From the NCBI GenBank assembly GCA_016297215.1, contig JAEDGZ010000006.1, forward strand, positions 1 through 64,000: a DNA stretch of 64,000 bases, given 5' to 3'. Source of the DNA: Paludibacteraceae bacterium (GTDB lineage: Bacteria > Bacteroidota > Bacteroidia > Bacteroidales > Paludibacteraceae). The notes beneath the pieces were generated by a model. The model was not told the origin of the DNA, searched no databases, and worked only from the letters and a program-made list of their open reading frames with translations. This document shows, one piece after another, positions 1 through 6,937 of the stretch (positions are counted from its first letter, which is position 1; each line of letters starts with the position of its first letter). The position numbers and the translations under genes are program-made.

Positions 1-69
1 GGAGACCGCACCTCCATTGGGGCTTGCGATATTGTGGTGCGGCCTGGAGACCGCACCTCCTTTGGGGCC
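1..69 (+). repeat. Palindromic element family B, two in-frame copies inside the methyltransferase gene
   Basis: GGAGACCGCACCTCC occurs at 1-15 and 46-60, a 45-bp period that keeps the frame. The core at 36-57 is an inverted repeat (GGTGCGG, 8 nt, CCGCACC). A 25-bp identical copy lies in inverse orientation at 34770-34794 between genes. Seen directly; mobility is inferred. Confidence 0.8.
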
Positions 70-309
70 TCTATGGTTGCTAAGATTATGCAGACGGCGC
101 AGGGGATACTGGATGCGCGGGCGCTGTACCCCGATTGCTCGCTGGCGGATTTGTACGACGAGGTAACGATGCCCATCGAGTTGCGGCGGGCACACCAAGC
201 CAACGACCGCGCCGTCATGGAGGCATACGGCTTCAGCACCAAGATGACAGAAAGCGAGTGCGTGGCACGACTGCTCGAGATGTACCAAGCCTTGGTGGAG
301 AGGGGGTAG
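1..309 (+). CDS. C-terminal end of a class I DNA methyltransferase (MmeI/YeeA type), cut by window start
   Basis: The frame is open from base 1 to the stop at 307-309, so the true start lies outside the window. The last 80 residues (LADLYDEVTMP, then RRAHQANDRAV and a final TESECVARLLEMY) match what I know of the C-terminus of large SAM-dependent adenine methyltransferases that act alone or as combined restriction-modification enzymes. The catalytic domain is not visible. Residues before MVAKIMQ are odd: PGDRTSxGA occurs twice, 15 residues apart, because a 45-bp unit carrying a palindromic dispersed repeat is duplicated in frame. The family call rests on the tail only. Whether the whole gene is intact cannot be judged. 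Confidence 0.6.
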   Translation, partial: GDRTSIGACDIVVRPGDRTSFGASMVAKIMQTAQGILDARALYPDCSLADLYDEVTMPIELRRAHQANDRAVMEAYGFSTKMTESECVARLLEMYQALVERG

Positions 310-380
310 GTTTCAAGTTTCAGGTTTCAAGTTTCAGGTTTCAAGTTTCAGGTTTCAAGTTTTAGGTTTCAGGTTTCAAG
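309..380 (+). repeat. Tandem micro-repeat (14-bp unit) ahead of histidine kinase
   Basis: About five imperfect copies of GTTTCAAGTTTCAG fill the whole gap between the methyltransferase stop and the kinase start codon at 382. No promoter of the TTTG/TAnnTTTG type is visible here, so the repeat may be the leader of a read-through transcript. A related repeat (TTTCAAGTATCAAG) precedes the second histidine kinase at 25989-26018. Confidence 0.85.
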
Positions 381-381
381 T

Positions 382-1500
382 ATGAATGGTCGTTTTATAG
401 GTCGGTGGATACTGCTTATTGCATTGGCATTTGTGGTGGTGTCTGTATGGTTTACCAACAACCTCGCGCGGCAGTTGGCGGCTGAGGAGCAGAAGAACGT
501 GGCGATATGGGCAGAAGCCACACGGCAACTGATTTTGGCGGATGAAGATACAGACATCAATTTTGTGTCGTCTATCATCGAGAAGAACAACAATATCCCC
601 GTCTATATGACCGATGCGGAGGGGAATATCCTGCTCAGCCGCAACGTGAAGAAGCCTGTGGAAGACCCGCGCACGCTGAACGGTCCTATCGAGTTGCGCA
701 TCGCGGAGGATAACGTGCAGTATATCTACTACGATGAGTCGAACCTGCTACGGCTGTTGCGCTATGTGCCTTATCTGCAGTCGTTGGTGATATTCATCTT
801 CATTGCCATCGCGGTATGGATGCTGTTGACAGCGCAGCGCGGTGAGCAAGACCGCCTCTGGGCTGGACTGAGCAAAGAGACGGCGCACCAGTTAGGTACG
901 CCTATCTCCTCGCTCAACGCGTGGCAGCAGTTGCTGGCTGAACGCTATCCTAATGATGAGTTGATACCCCAGATGCGGGCGGATATAGACCGGCTGAACA
1001 CCATCGCCGACCGATTCTCGAAGATTGGTAGCGAGCCGGAGTTGCAGCAGGCAGACCTGCTGCAGACCGTGCAAGACATCACTGCCTATATGCGCACACG
1101 AGTGAGCAGCAAGGTGGAGATAGACCTGCTTACGCAGTGCGAACACAAACCCTTGCTTGTGGTGCAGAATGTGCCGTTGCTGGAGTGGGTGGTGGAGAAC
1201 TTGATAAAGAATGCCGTGGATGCAATGTCCGGCGCAGGTAAGATTACGATAGACCTGCAAGAAGAGACGGAAGACGTGGTGATAGACGTAACGGACACCG
1301 GCAAAGGGATGGATAAACGCACGCAGCGGCGCGTATTCCAAGCCGGTTTCACGACCAAGAAAAGAGGATGGGGATTAGGTCTGCCGCTCTCAAAGCGTAT
1401 CATCGAGGAGTATCATCGAGGCAAACTCTTCGTGAAGCAGTCGAAGGTCGGCGCGGGTACCACTTTCCGCATCGTTCTCAAAAAGCCCAAAGACCGTTGA
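382..1500 (+). CDS. Membrane sensor histidine kinase, orphan
   Basis: A 372-residue two-component sensor kinase of the inner membrane. Transmembrane segments lie at about residues 7-26 and 131-150, flanking a periplasmic domain of about 100 residues. The H-box KETAHQLGTPISSL places the phospho-accepting histidine at 169. The N-box (NLIKNAVDAM), G1 (DTGKGM) and G2 (GWGLGLPL) motifs follow, so all ATP-binding motifs are present. There is no HAMP or PAS domain that I recognise, and no response regulator lies beside it. Its ligand is unknown. The last 111 bp overlap the 3' end of ispE on the other strand. The start codon directly follows a tandem repeat. Confidence 0.85.
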   Translation: MNGRFIGRWILLIALAFVVVSVWFTNNLARQLAAEEQKNVAIWAEATRQLILADEDTDINFVSSIIEKNNNIPVYMTDAEGNILLSRNVKKPVEDPRTLNGPIELRIAEDNVQYIYYDESNLLRLLRYVPYLQSLVIFIFIAIAVWMLLTAQRGEQDRLWAGLSKETAHQLGTPISSLNAWQQLLAERYPNDELIPQMRADIDRLNTIADRFSKIGSEPELQQADLLQTVQDITAYMRTRVSSKVEIDLLTQCEHKPLLVVQNVPLLEWVVENLIKNAVDAMSGAGKITIDLQEETEDVVIDVTDTGKGMDKRTQRRVFQAGFTTKKRGWGLGLPLSKRIIEEYHRGKLFVKQSKVGAGTTFRIVLKKPKDR

Positions 1501-2235
1501 CCCGCTGCCTGACATAGAAGCGTACAAGGCGCCTGCTTCCAGCAGGCGCTTTTTTATATGCGCTATCTCGGGATGGAGAGGGAAGACAGATTGCTCGAAA
1601 TCATTCTCCAATTGACAATTTGACAATTTACTATTTGACAATTGGTCTATGAGTTTTGGTTGGTTTTGCTTGTCTGCGGATAGGTGCAGACCGCTGTATG
1701 CCTCGCGGGTAGAGACTCCGCAAGCGGGCTTGATCATCACGATGCGTAGCCCTTTGAGCGAGAAATCAATAGGCGTGAGGAGGTCGCCGATACCTTCGGC
1801 AAAGCAGGGGGTGTTATAGACAAAGAAGGGGCAGTCAGCGCCTAATGGGCGCACCTCCGCCGCCAGTTGCTCGCGGGTAAGTCCCAAGTGGAAGAGTTCG
1901 TTGAGGGCTATCGCCGTGTGGGCAGCATCGCTACTGCCTCCTCCTAAGCCCGCGCCAAAAGGAATGTTCTTGCGGAAGCGGATGCTGACTTCGCCTACCT
2001 CGGGATAGCGCTCGCGCATGCGGCGGTAGCAACGGATGATGAGGTTCTGCTCCGGCGGGCAATCGACCACAATACCTTCTTGCTCGAAAGAAAACGCAGC
2101 CGCAGGAACTATCTCCAACTCATCGTGCAAAGCGAAGATAGGATAGAAGATGGTTTCCAAATCATGGTAACCATCCTCTCGCTTGCGCACCACGCGCAAG
2201 CCCACATTGATTTTGCAATTAGGAGATAAATGCAC
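1390..2235 (-). CDS. ispE: 4-diphosphocytidyl-2-C-methyl-D-erythritol kinase
   Basis: Phosphorylates CDP-methylerythritol in the cytoplasm, a step of the MEP isoprenoid pathway. At 281 residues it has normal GHMP-kinase length. The ATP-binding loop PFGAGLGGGSSDAA is at residues 92-105 and the C-terminal GHMP motif MSGSGSTVFGLF is present. It lies 12 bp downstream of the ABC permease gene and is probably co-transcribed with it. Two oddities stand out. Its last 111 bp run antisense to the histidine kinase. A variable linker (about residues 190-212, rich in Q, L, S and N) is encoded by an AT-rich repeat that also occurs between genes at 17637-17661. Identification is firm. Confidence 0.95.
   Translation of the reverse strand: MHLSPNCKINVGLRVVRKREDGYHDLETIFYPIFALHDELEIVPAAAFSFEQEGIVVDCPPEQNLIIRCYRRMRERYPEVGEVSIRFRKNIPFGAGLGGGSSDAAHTAIALNELFHLGLTREQLAAEVRPLGADCPFFVYNTPCFAEGIGDLLTPIDFSLKGLRIVMIKPACGVSTREAYSGLHLSADKQNQPKLIDQLSNSKLSNCQLENDFEQSVFPLHPEIAHIKKRLLEAGALYASMSGSGSTVFGLFENDAESGTRADLRLLHEEFASMILLDDTL
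1529..1555 (+). terminator. Rho-independent terminator of histidine kinase, inside ispE coding sequence
   Basis: The stem GCGCCTGCT / AGCAGGCGC with a 3-nt loop is followed by TTTTTT, 28 bp after the kinase stop. The same bases encode RLLEAGAL of IspE on the other strand. Confidence 0.8.
1612..1643 (-). repeat. AT-rich repeat inside ispE
   Basis: Three copies of TTGACAATT start at 1612, 1620 and 1635. Bases 1612-1636 are identical to the complement of 17637-17661, an intergenic segment. In ispE the repeat is translated in frame within a variable linker. Confidence 0.85.
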
Positions 2236-2247
2236 AGCAGAAATAAA

Positions 2248-3105
2248 TTACACGGTATCCATGAAGGAGCGTTGCACTTTATTGAAGACCACGATGCCGA
2301 AGCCGAGGAGCACGACCATAAAGGCAAAGGAATAGCCGAGCATCCACCATTCGTGGCAGCCCACGCCGAGCATACCATACTTGAAGAACTCAATGATACC
2401 TGTGAGAGGATTCAACTGCATGATGAGCATCAGTTTGGGATTGGTGATGGTAGAGAGCGGGTAGATGACCGGCGTCGCATACATCCATAGGCTGACGAAG
2501 AACGAGAGCAGCAGTTGCAGGTCGCGATACTTGGTCGTCATACTGGAGAAGAGGATACCGAATCCGAGCGCCAAGCCGGCGAGCATCACTACCAACACGG
2601 GAATCAACAGCGCATACCAGTTGGTATGAATCTGCACATCGGTGAAGAGTTGATAGTAGGCATAGACGGCGAGGAAGAGCGTAAACTGGATGCTGAAACG
2701 CACCAAATTGCTCACAGCATCGCTCAAGGGGGTGATGAGACGAGGGAAATAAACTTTGCCGAAGATACCGGCGTTGGCAACGAAGGTGTTGCTGGTCTTG
2801 TTCAAGCAGTCGGCAAAATACTGCCAGAAGCAGATACCTGCCAAGTAGAAAAGCGGCTGCGGAAGCCCATCGGTACTGATTTTGGCTATCCCGCCGAAAA
2901 CCACCATATACATGACGGTGGTCATCATGGGTTGGATCACATACCAAAGCGGTCCTAAAACAGTCTGTTTGTACTGGGTGATGATGTTGCGCTTAACAAA
3001 GAGCGTGAGCAGGTCGCGATATTGCCAAATCTCCTTAAAATCCACGCTGAGGAGTTTTTCCTTTGGGCGGATGACCGTAGTCCATTGTTGGTCTTGTTTT
3101 GCCAT
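2248..3105 (-). CDS. Polysaccharide-export ABC transporter permease (ABC-2, Wzm-like)
   Basis: An inner-membrane permease of about 285 residues with roughly six hydrophobic segments. The N-terminal KEIWQYRDLLTLFVKRNI and GPLWYVIQPMMTT stretches are typical of ABC-2 permeases that export O-antigen, teichoic acid or capsule chains. The ATPase partner (Wzt) is not adjacent and must lie elsewhere. I chose the ATG at 3105: the longer frame would begin with TTG at 3120, only a few bases from the expected transcription start given by the promoter at 3134-3165. ispE follows 12 bp downstream. The exact exported glycan cannot be read from the sequence. Confidence 0.85.
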   Translation of the reverse strand: MAKQDQQWTTVIRPKEKLLSVDFKEIWQYRDLLTLFVKRNIITQYKQTVLGPLWYVIQPMMTTVMYMVVFGGIAKISTDGLPQPLFYLAGICFWQYFADCLNKTSNTFVANAGIFGKVYFPRLITPLSDAVSNLVRFSIQFTLFLAVYAYYQLFTDVQIHTNWYALLIPVLVVMLAGLALGFGILFSSMTTKYRDLQLLLSFFVSLWMYATPVIYPLSTITNPKLMLIMQLNPLTGIIEFFKYGMLGVGCHEWWMLGYSFAFMVVLLGFGIVVFNKVQRSFMDTV

Positions 3106-3133
3106 AGTTTTATGCTTCAATCAATTGCGAGGG

Positions 3134-3165
3134 CAAAGGTACTGCTTTTTTTTGAAATATGCAAG
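3134..3165 (-). promoter_or_regulatory. Bacteroidetes-type promoter for ABC permease-ispE
   Basis: On the minus strand, CTTG (3162-3165), a 20-nt spacer and TACCTTTG (3134-3141) match the Bacteroidetes -33/-7 pattern. The expected start is near 3128, leaving about 23 nt before the ATG at 3105. Confidence 0.8.
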
Positions 3166-3185
3166 TATTTTGGGGGAGAAATAGA

Positions 3186-3232
3186 AAGGACTGCTTGATA
3201 TGTTGTTTTCAAGCAGTCCTTTCTTTTTTTTT
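3186..3232. terminator. Hairpin terminator downstream of groL
   Basis: AAGGACTGCTTGA pairs with TCAAGCAGTCCTT around a 10-nt loop. The long T-run is on the plus side, but the minus side (TTTCTATTTC) is also T-rich. It separates groL from the permease promoter. An 8-G run follows the T-run. Confidence 0.6.
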
Positions 3233-3256
3233 GGGGGGGGAGCAGTTTGTTTCGAA

Positions 3257-3341
3257 CTGCCCGCAGGCGAGACGCCTGCGTCCCCAGTGCTTTTTTTTAG
3301 CAGGCGGGGACGCCTGCGCACTCGGGCATTCTGCGGGCAGG
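3257..3341. repeat. Composite palindrome built of two family A elements
   Basis: GCAGGCGAGACGCCTGC (3263-3279) and GCAGGCGGGGACGCCTGC (3300-3317) are flanked by CTGCCCGCAG (from 3258) and CTGCGGGCAG (to 3340), which are themselves inverted repeats. The first half is identical over 25 bp to the complement of 50241-50265. This resembles a small non-autonomous mobile or REP-like element just downstream of groL. Confidence 0.75.
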
Positions 3342-3343
3342 GA

Positions 3344-4975
3344 TTACATCATGCCGCCCATGCCAGCGGGATTGGGCATTGCGGGAGCGGGGTTCTCCTC
3401 TTTCTTGTCCACGATGACGCACTCGGTGGTGAGGAACATGCCTGCGATAGAAGCAGCGTTCTCGAGCGCTACGCGGGTAACCTTAGCGGGGTCAACCACT
3501 CCGGCAGCGAGGAGGTTCTCATAGCAGTCTTTGCGTGCGTTGTAGCCGAAGTCGCCTTCGCCGCTGCGCACTTTGTCAACCACTACTGCGCCCTCTTTGC
3601 CTGCGTTGGTAACGATTTGGCGAAGCGGCTCCTCAATAGCGCGGCGGATGATGTCAATACCCGTCTGCTCGTCGTCGTTGTCGCCTTTGAGTCCGTCAAG
3701 TACCTTCTGTGCGCGGATGTAAGCCACGCCGCCGCCTGCTACGATACCTTCCTCGATAGCGGCGCGAGTAGCGCTCAGCGCATCGTCCACACGGTCTTTC
3801 TTCTCCTTCATCTCCACCTCGGAAGCAGCACCGACATTGAGTTGTGCTACGCCACCTGCGAGTTTGGCAAGACGCTCTTGGAGTTTCTCTTTGTCGTAGG
3901 TCGATTTGGTAGCGGCAATCTGCGCCTTGATTTGTGCAACGCGCTGATTGATAGCCTCGTGGTCGCCTGCACCGTTGACGATGGTGGTGTTGTCCTTGTT
4001 GACCGTAATGCTCTCGGCGGTACCCAGCATGTCGATGGTAGCGCTCTCGAGTTTGATGCCTTTCTCCTCGCTGATGACGGTGCCGCCCGTGAGGATAGCG
4101 ATATCTTCGAGCATCTCTTTGCGGCGGTCGCCGAAGCCCGGTGCCTTAACGGCGCAGATCTTCAACTGTGCACGCAGACGGTTGACAACCAGCGTGGTGA
4201 GTGCTTCACTATCTACATCCTCGGCAATGATGAGCAGAGGACGACCGCTCTGTACGGCGGGCTCCAAGACGGGGAGCAACTCTTTGAGATTGCTGATTTT
4301 CTTGTCGTAGATAAGGATATACGGCTTGTCCATCTCCACCTCCATCGTCTCGGTATTGGTAACGAAGTAGGGGCTGATATAGCCGCGGTCGAACTGCATG
4401 CCTTGCACCACATCGATGGTGGTGTCCATACCCTTAGCCTCGCCGATGGTGATGACACCGTCTTTGCTTACCTTGCGCATGGCGTCGGCAATGAGTTTGC
4501 CTATCTCGGCATCGTTGTTGGCAGAGATGGTGGCAACCTGCTCAATCTTGTCGAAGTCGTTGCCTACTACCTCGCTCTGCTCCTTGATATTGGCTACTAC
4601 GGCAGCCACGGCTTTGTCCATACCGCGCTTCAAGTCCATAGGGTTAGCGCCTGCAGTAACGTTCTTGATACCTACGCCCACAATGGCTTGGGTGAGGACG
4701 GTGGCGGTGGTAGTGCCGTCGCCTGCTTGGTCGCCGGTCTTGGAGGCTACCTCCTTCACAAGTTGTGCACCGAGGTTCTCAGCAGCGTCTGCCAACTCAA
4801 TCTCTTTGGCTACCGTAACACCGTCTTTGGTGATGTGGGGAGCACCATACTTCTTGTCAATGACTACATTGCGTCCCTTGGGACCAAGGGTTACTTTGAC
4901 AGCGTTTGCCAATTGGTCAACGCCACGCTTCAGCGCGTCTCGCGCCTCCGTATTGTATGTGATTTCTTTTGCCAT
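3344..4975 (-). CDS. groL: Chaperonin GroEL (Hsp60)
   Basis: The 543-residue large chaperonin subunit, which forms the tetradecameric folding chamber in the cytoplasm and works with GroES and ATP. It starts MAKEITYNTEARDALKRGV, carries the ATP-site signature GDGTTTATVL near residue 86, and ends in the usual GGMM tail. It lies 81 bp after groS in the same direction, forming the standard groSL operon. The gap holds a small palindromic repeat (4995-5027). The only promoter signal found for the operon is sigma-54-like (5393-5407). Identification is certain. Confidence 0.99.
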   Translation of the reverse strand: MAKEITYNTEARDALKRGVDQLANAVKVTLGPKGRNVVIDKKYGAPHITKDGVTVAKEIELADAAENLGAQLVKEVASKTGDQAGDGTTTATVLTQAIVGVGIKNVTAGANPMDLKRGMDKAVAAVVANIKEQSEVVGNDFDKIEQVATISANNDAEIGKLIADAMRKVSKDGVITIGEAKGMDTTIDVVQGMQFDRGYISPYFVTNTETMEVEMDKPYILIYDKKISNLKELLPVLEPAVQSGRPLLIIAEDVDSEALTTLVVNRLRAQLKICAVKAPGFGDRRKEMLEDIAILTGGTVISEEKGIKLESATIDMLGTAESITVNKDNTTIVNGAGDHEAINQRVAQIKAQIAATKSTYDKEKLQERLAKLAGGVAQLNVGAASEVEMKEKKDRVDDALSATRAAIEEGIVAGGGVAYIRAQKVLDGLKGDNDDEQTGIDIIRRAIEEPLRQIVTNAGKEGAVVVDKVRSGEGDFGYNARKDCYENLLAAGVVDPAKVTRVALENAASIAGMFLTTECVIVDKKEENPAPAMPNPAGMGGMM

Positions 4976-4994
4976 GGTTGTGTTTGTTTGTTTT

Positions 4995-5027
4995 TCTAGA
5001 AATTCTAGGGATTCTAGAAATTCTAGG
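4995..5027. repeat. Tandem palindromic micro-repeat between groS and groL
   Basis: TCTAGAAATTCTAGGGATTCTAGAAATTCTAGG: two copies of the perfect palindrome CTAGAAATTCTAG-like core in the 81-bp spacer, followed by a T-rich tract. It could form RNA hairpins that tune the groS/groL ratio (inference). Confidence 0.7.
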
Positions 5028-5056
5028 TTTTTTTCTTTTTTCTTCTTTTCCTTATT

Positions 5057-5332
5057 TTATTTTAAGATTGCGAGGACGTCGGATTGGCGCATGATGAGGA
5101 ACTTCTCACCGTCAAATTCGAGTTCTGTGCCTGCGTATTTGCCGTAGAGCACTTGGTCGCCTGCGCTGAGCACCATTGCTTCGTCTTTGGTTCCGTTGCC
5201 TACTGCGATGACTTCACCGCGGAGGGGTTTCTCTTTTGCACTATCGGGGATGATGATACCGCCGATGGTCTTTTCTTCTGCAGCCACGGGGCGAACGAGC
5301 ACGCGGTCTGCTAAGGGTTGAATCTTTGACAT
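5057..5332 (-). CDS. groS: Co-chaperonin GroES (Hsp10)
   Basis: The 91-residue lid subunit that caps GroEL. It begins MSKIQPLADRVLVRPV and carries GGIIIPDSAKEKP, the mobile loop, followed by the typical AVGNGTKDE and GDQVLYGKYAGTE segments. It is the first gene of the groSL operon. The 112-bp upstream gap holds a sigma-54-like promoter and an inverted repeat, and no Bacteroidetes housekeeping promoter is visible. The leader also contains a short hairpin (GGAGT/ACTCC, near 5366-5380). Identification is certain. Confidence 0.99.
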   Translation of the reverse strand: MSKIQPLADRVLVRPVAAEEKTIGGIIIPDSAKEKPLRGEVIAVGNGTKDEAMVLSAGDQVLYGKYAGTELEFDGEKFLIMRQSDVLAILK

Positions 5333-5392
5333 AGTATATAAGTTTTTAGTTTGACGATTGTTTTGGAGTAGTTTGACTCCGATCTTGGATAA

Positions 5393-5407
5393 TCAAACTC
5401 TGTGCCA
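5393..5407 (-). promoter_or_regulatory. Sigma-54-like (-24/-12) promoter of groSL
   Basis: The minus strand reads TGGCACAGAGTTTGA, matching TGGCAC-N5-TTG at the fixed sigma-54 spacing (consensus TGGCACGNNNNTTGC; only the last C differs). About 50-60 nt would remain before the groS start. A second copy of this arrangement precedes secA. Confidence 0.6.
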
Positions 5408-5413
5408 AAGGTT

Positions 5414-5444
5414 TTTTGTCAGTGTCAGACTGACAAAATGGCAG
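5414..5444 (-). promoter_or_regulatory. Nested inverted repeats upstream of groSL promoter
   Basis: TTTTGTCAG / CTGACAAAA (5414-5438) is a perfect inverted repeat. It overlaps CTGCCATTTTGTCAG on the minus strand (5430-5444). The latter resembles the perfect palindrome CTGCCAAAATGGCAG ahead of the secA promoter, suggesting one shared activator or repressor. Confidence 0.55.
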
Positions 5445-6815
5445 TTATGACTTTATACGGGCTTGGAGTTCCCATGTGCGGATGCGGTCTTTGTACCAGT
5501 TGTTGCGGTTCATGGTGGGGATGTCGCAGTTGGCATCGGAGTTGCACTCCCAGCGGCGGCAGTTATAGACCACATCATAGATACGTCCGACGGGGTACTC
5601 GCGGCAGATACGGAGGGCTACGGCGTAGTCTTCACCGTACTTGGTGGTAGGGAAATCGATGGTGCGGAGCAGGGGGGTGAGGAACGCTCGGGGAGCACCT
5701 AATCCATTGATACGCAGGGCGTTGTTCATGCCGTTGTGGTCGGTCCACTCGCGGTGGTCGATGATACCCGGGGGGAGGATGTTGCCATCGATGTCGGTCA
5801 TTTGATAGGTGCCAATGACGAGGGCGTAGTTGCCTTCTTGGAACTTGTCGATGAAGGTCTGGACGGTGTGGGGAGAGGAGTAGGTGTCATCGGAGTCGAG
5901 TTGGATGGCATAGCGTCCGCAGCGCGGGTCATGGATGGCTTTGTTCCAGTTGCCGCCGATGGCGTGGTAGGTGGGGTCTTGTGCGATGTAGATGAGTTCG
6001 GGGGCGGCTGGGTTGGTTTGGCGGGCTGCTTGGTTGGCTGCTACGAGTTCGCGGATGATGTCTTGGGTGCCGTCGGTGGAGTTATCGTCCACGATGAAGA
6101 CGTTGAAAGAGTAGGGGGCAGCGACCTGCTGGGAGAGGGCGCTAGTGATGGCATCGCGAATGGTGCGGGCGCGGTTTTTGCAGGGGATGATGACGCTGGC
6201 GGTAACGGGGTATTCGTCTTTTGTGGGGATGTCCACAGGATGGATGTCGGTGGGTGTGATGAGGGCATGGATGGTGCGCAGGTGTTCGGTTACCGCCTGC
6301 TCCATCTCAATTTGCACAGCGCGGTTGCGGGGGTCAACATAGTCGAAGAGTTTCTCGCCGGATTTGCGGTTGTCGTGCTCCACTTCGTAGTAGAGATATT
6401 CGGGAATGTGGACGAAAGGCGTGGACGCATTCTCGGAGGCTTTGAGACGGAGGTCGTAGAGACCGGCGTATTGGTAGTCGGCGGTCATGCGTGCGGCTGC
6501 CTCGCGGAGTGCGCGGGTGTCCCAGAGCATGACGGCGCCGAAGTCGAAATCGTCGCGGAGGGCACCGAGTTGGTAATCGATGACGGGGGCTTCGAGGGCT
6601 TGCTCGCTATGGTCTGTGCGCTGGAAATGGTCGGCATAGACCATCGCAGCGCGGGTCATTTGGAGGACTTGCACCATGCGCTCTTGGGCACGATAGACCC
6701 ACTCGATGTCGGGCTTGGTGATGAGGAACGTATAGGGCGTTTTTGCCTCGGCGGCAATGTGTCGGATGAGGTCGGACGAACAAAGACGACCGTTGAGATG
6801 GAAGGTGGTGAACAT
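5445..6815 (-). CDS. Two-domain family 2 glycosyltransferase
   Basis: A 456-residue cytoplasmic glycosyltransferase. Residues 1-190 resemble a degenerate glycosyltransferase domain (VYADHF, then GAVMLWDT). Residues 205-440 form a clear GT-A family 2 domain with SVIIPCKNR, the nucleotide-binding VDDNSTDGT and the metal-binding LDSDD. No transmembrane helix is seen, so it probably acts on the inner face of the membrane or on a soluble acceptor. It has its own promoter, which overlaps that of the divergent sugar kinase. Donor and acceptor are unknown. The double arrangement could mean two transfers or one inactive domain. Confidence 0.85.
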   Translation of the reverse strand: MFTTFHLNGRLCSSDLIRHIAAEAKTPYTFLITKPDIEWVYRAQERMVQVLQMTRAAMVYADHFQRTDHSEQALEAPVIDYQLGALRDDFDFGAVMLWDTRALREAAARMTADYQYAGLYDLRLKASENASTPFVHIPEYLYYEVEHDNRKSGEKLFDYVDPRNRAVQIEMEQAVTEHLRTIHALITPTDIHPVDIPTKDEYPVTASVIIPCKNRARTIRDAITSALSQQVAAPYSFNVFIVDDNSTDGTQDIIRELVAANQAARQTNPAAPELIYIAQDPTYHAIGGNWNKAIHDPRCGRYAIQLDSDDTYSSPHTVQTFIDKFQEGNYALVIGTYQMTDIDGNILPPGIIDHREWTDHNGMNNALRINGLGAPRAFLTPLLRTIDFPTTKYGEDYAVALRICREYPVGRIYDVVYNCRRWECNSDANCDIPTMNRNNWYKDRIRTWELQARIKS

Positions 6816-6820
6816 TTTAC

Positions 6821-6843
6821 TAATTATGAATTATGAATTATGA
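6821..6843. repeat. AATTATG tandem repeat in leader of the glycosyltransferase
   Basis: Three copies of a 7-bp unit (TAATTATGA...) lie directly upstream of the minus-strand start at 6815. The same kind of word, in inverse orientation (ATAATTC), fills the nrdD-nrdG gap at 37031-37057. Confidence 0.8.
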
Positions 6844-6863
6844 AGGATTTGCCAAAAAACATA

Positions 6864-6895
6864 CAAAAGTAGTGTTTTTTTTGGATATGTGCAAA
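6864..6895 (-). promoter_or_regulatory. Promoter for the glycosyltransferase
   Basis: Minus strand: TTTG (6892-6895), a 20-nt spacer, then TACTTTTG (6864-6871). It overlaps a plus-strand promoter at 6880-6911 over 16 bp. Confidence 0.8.
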
Positions 6896-6911
6896 TTTTT
6901 TAGTAATTTTG
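6880..6911 (+). promoter_or_regulatory. Promoter for the sugar kinase
   Basis: TTTG (6880-6883), a 20-nt spacer and TAATTTTG (6904-6911). The predicted transcript start lies about 20 nt before the ATG at 6938. The overlap with the opposing promoter means RNA polymerase can probably occupy only one at a time. Confidence 0.75.
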
Positions 6912-6937
6912 TGCCCGATTTTAAGAAGTATAGCACT

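Noticed and set aside
3200..4999. A 599-codon open frame on the plus strand
   Set aside because: It is the antisense shadow of groL; the protein lacks any recognisable domain and groL on the other strand is certain.
5736..6836. A 366-codon plus-strand open frame rich in G, V and D
   Set aside because: Antisense shadow of the two-domain glycosyltransferase; composition follows from the codon bias of the true gene.
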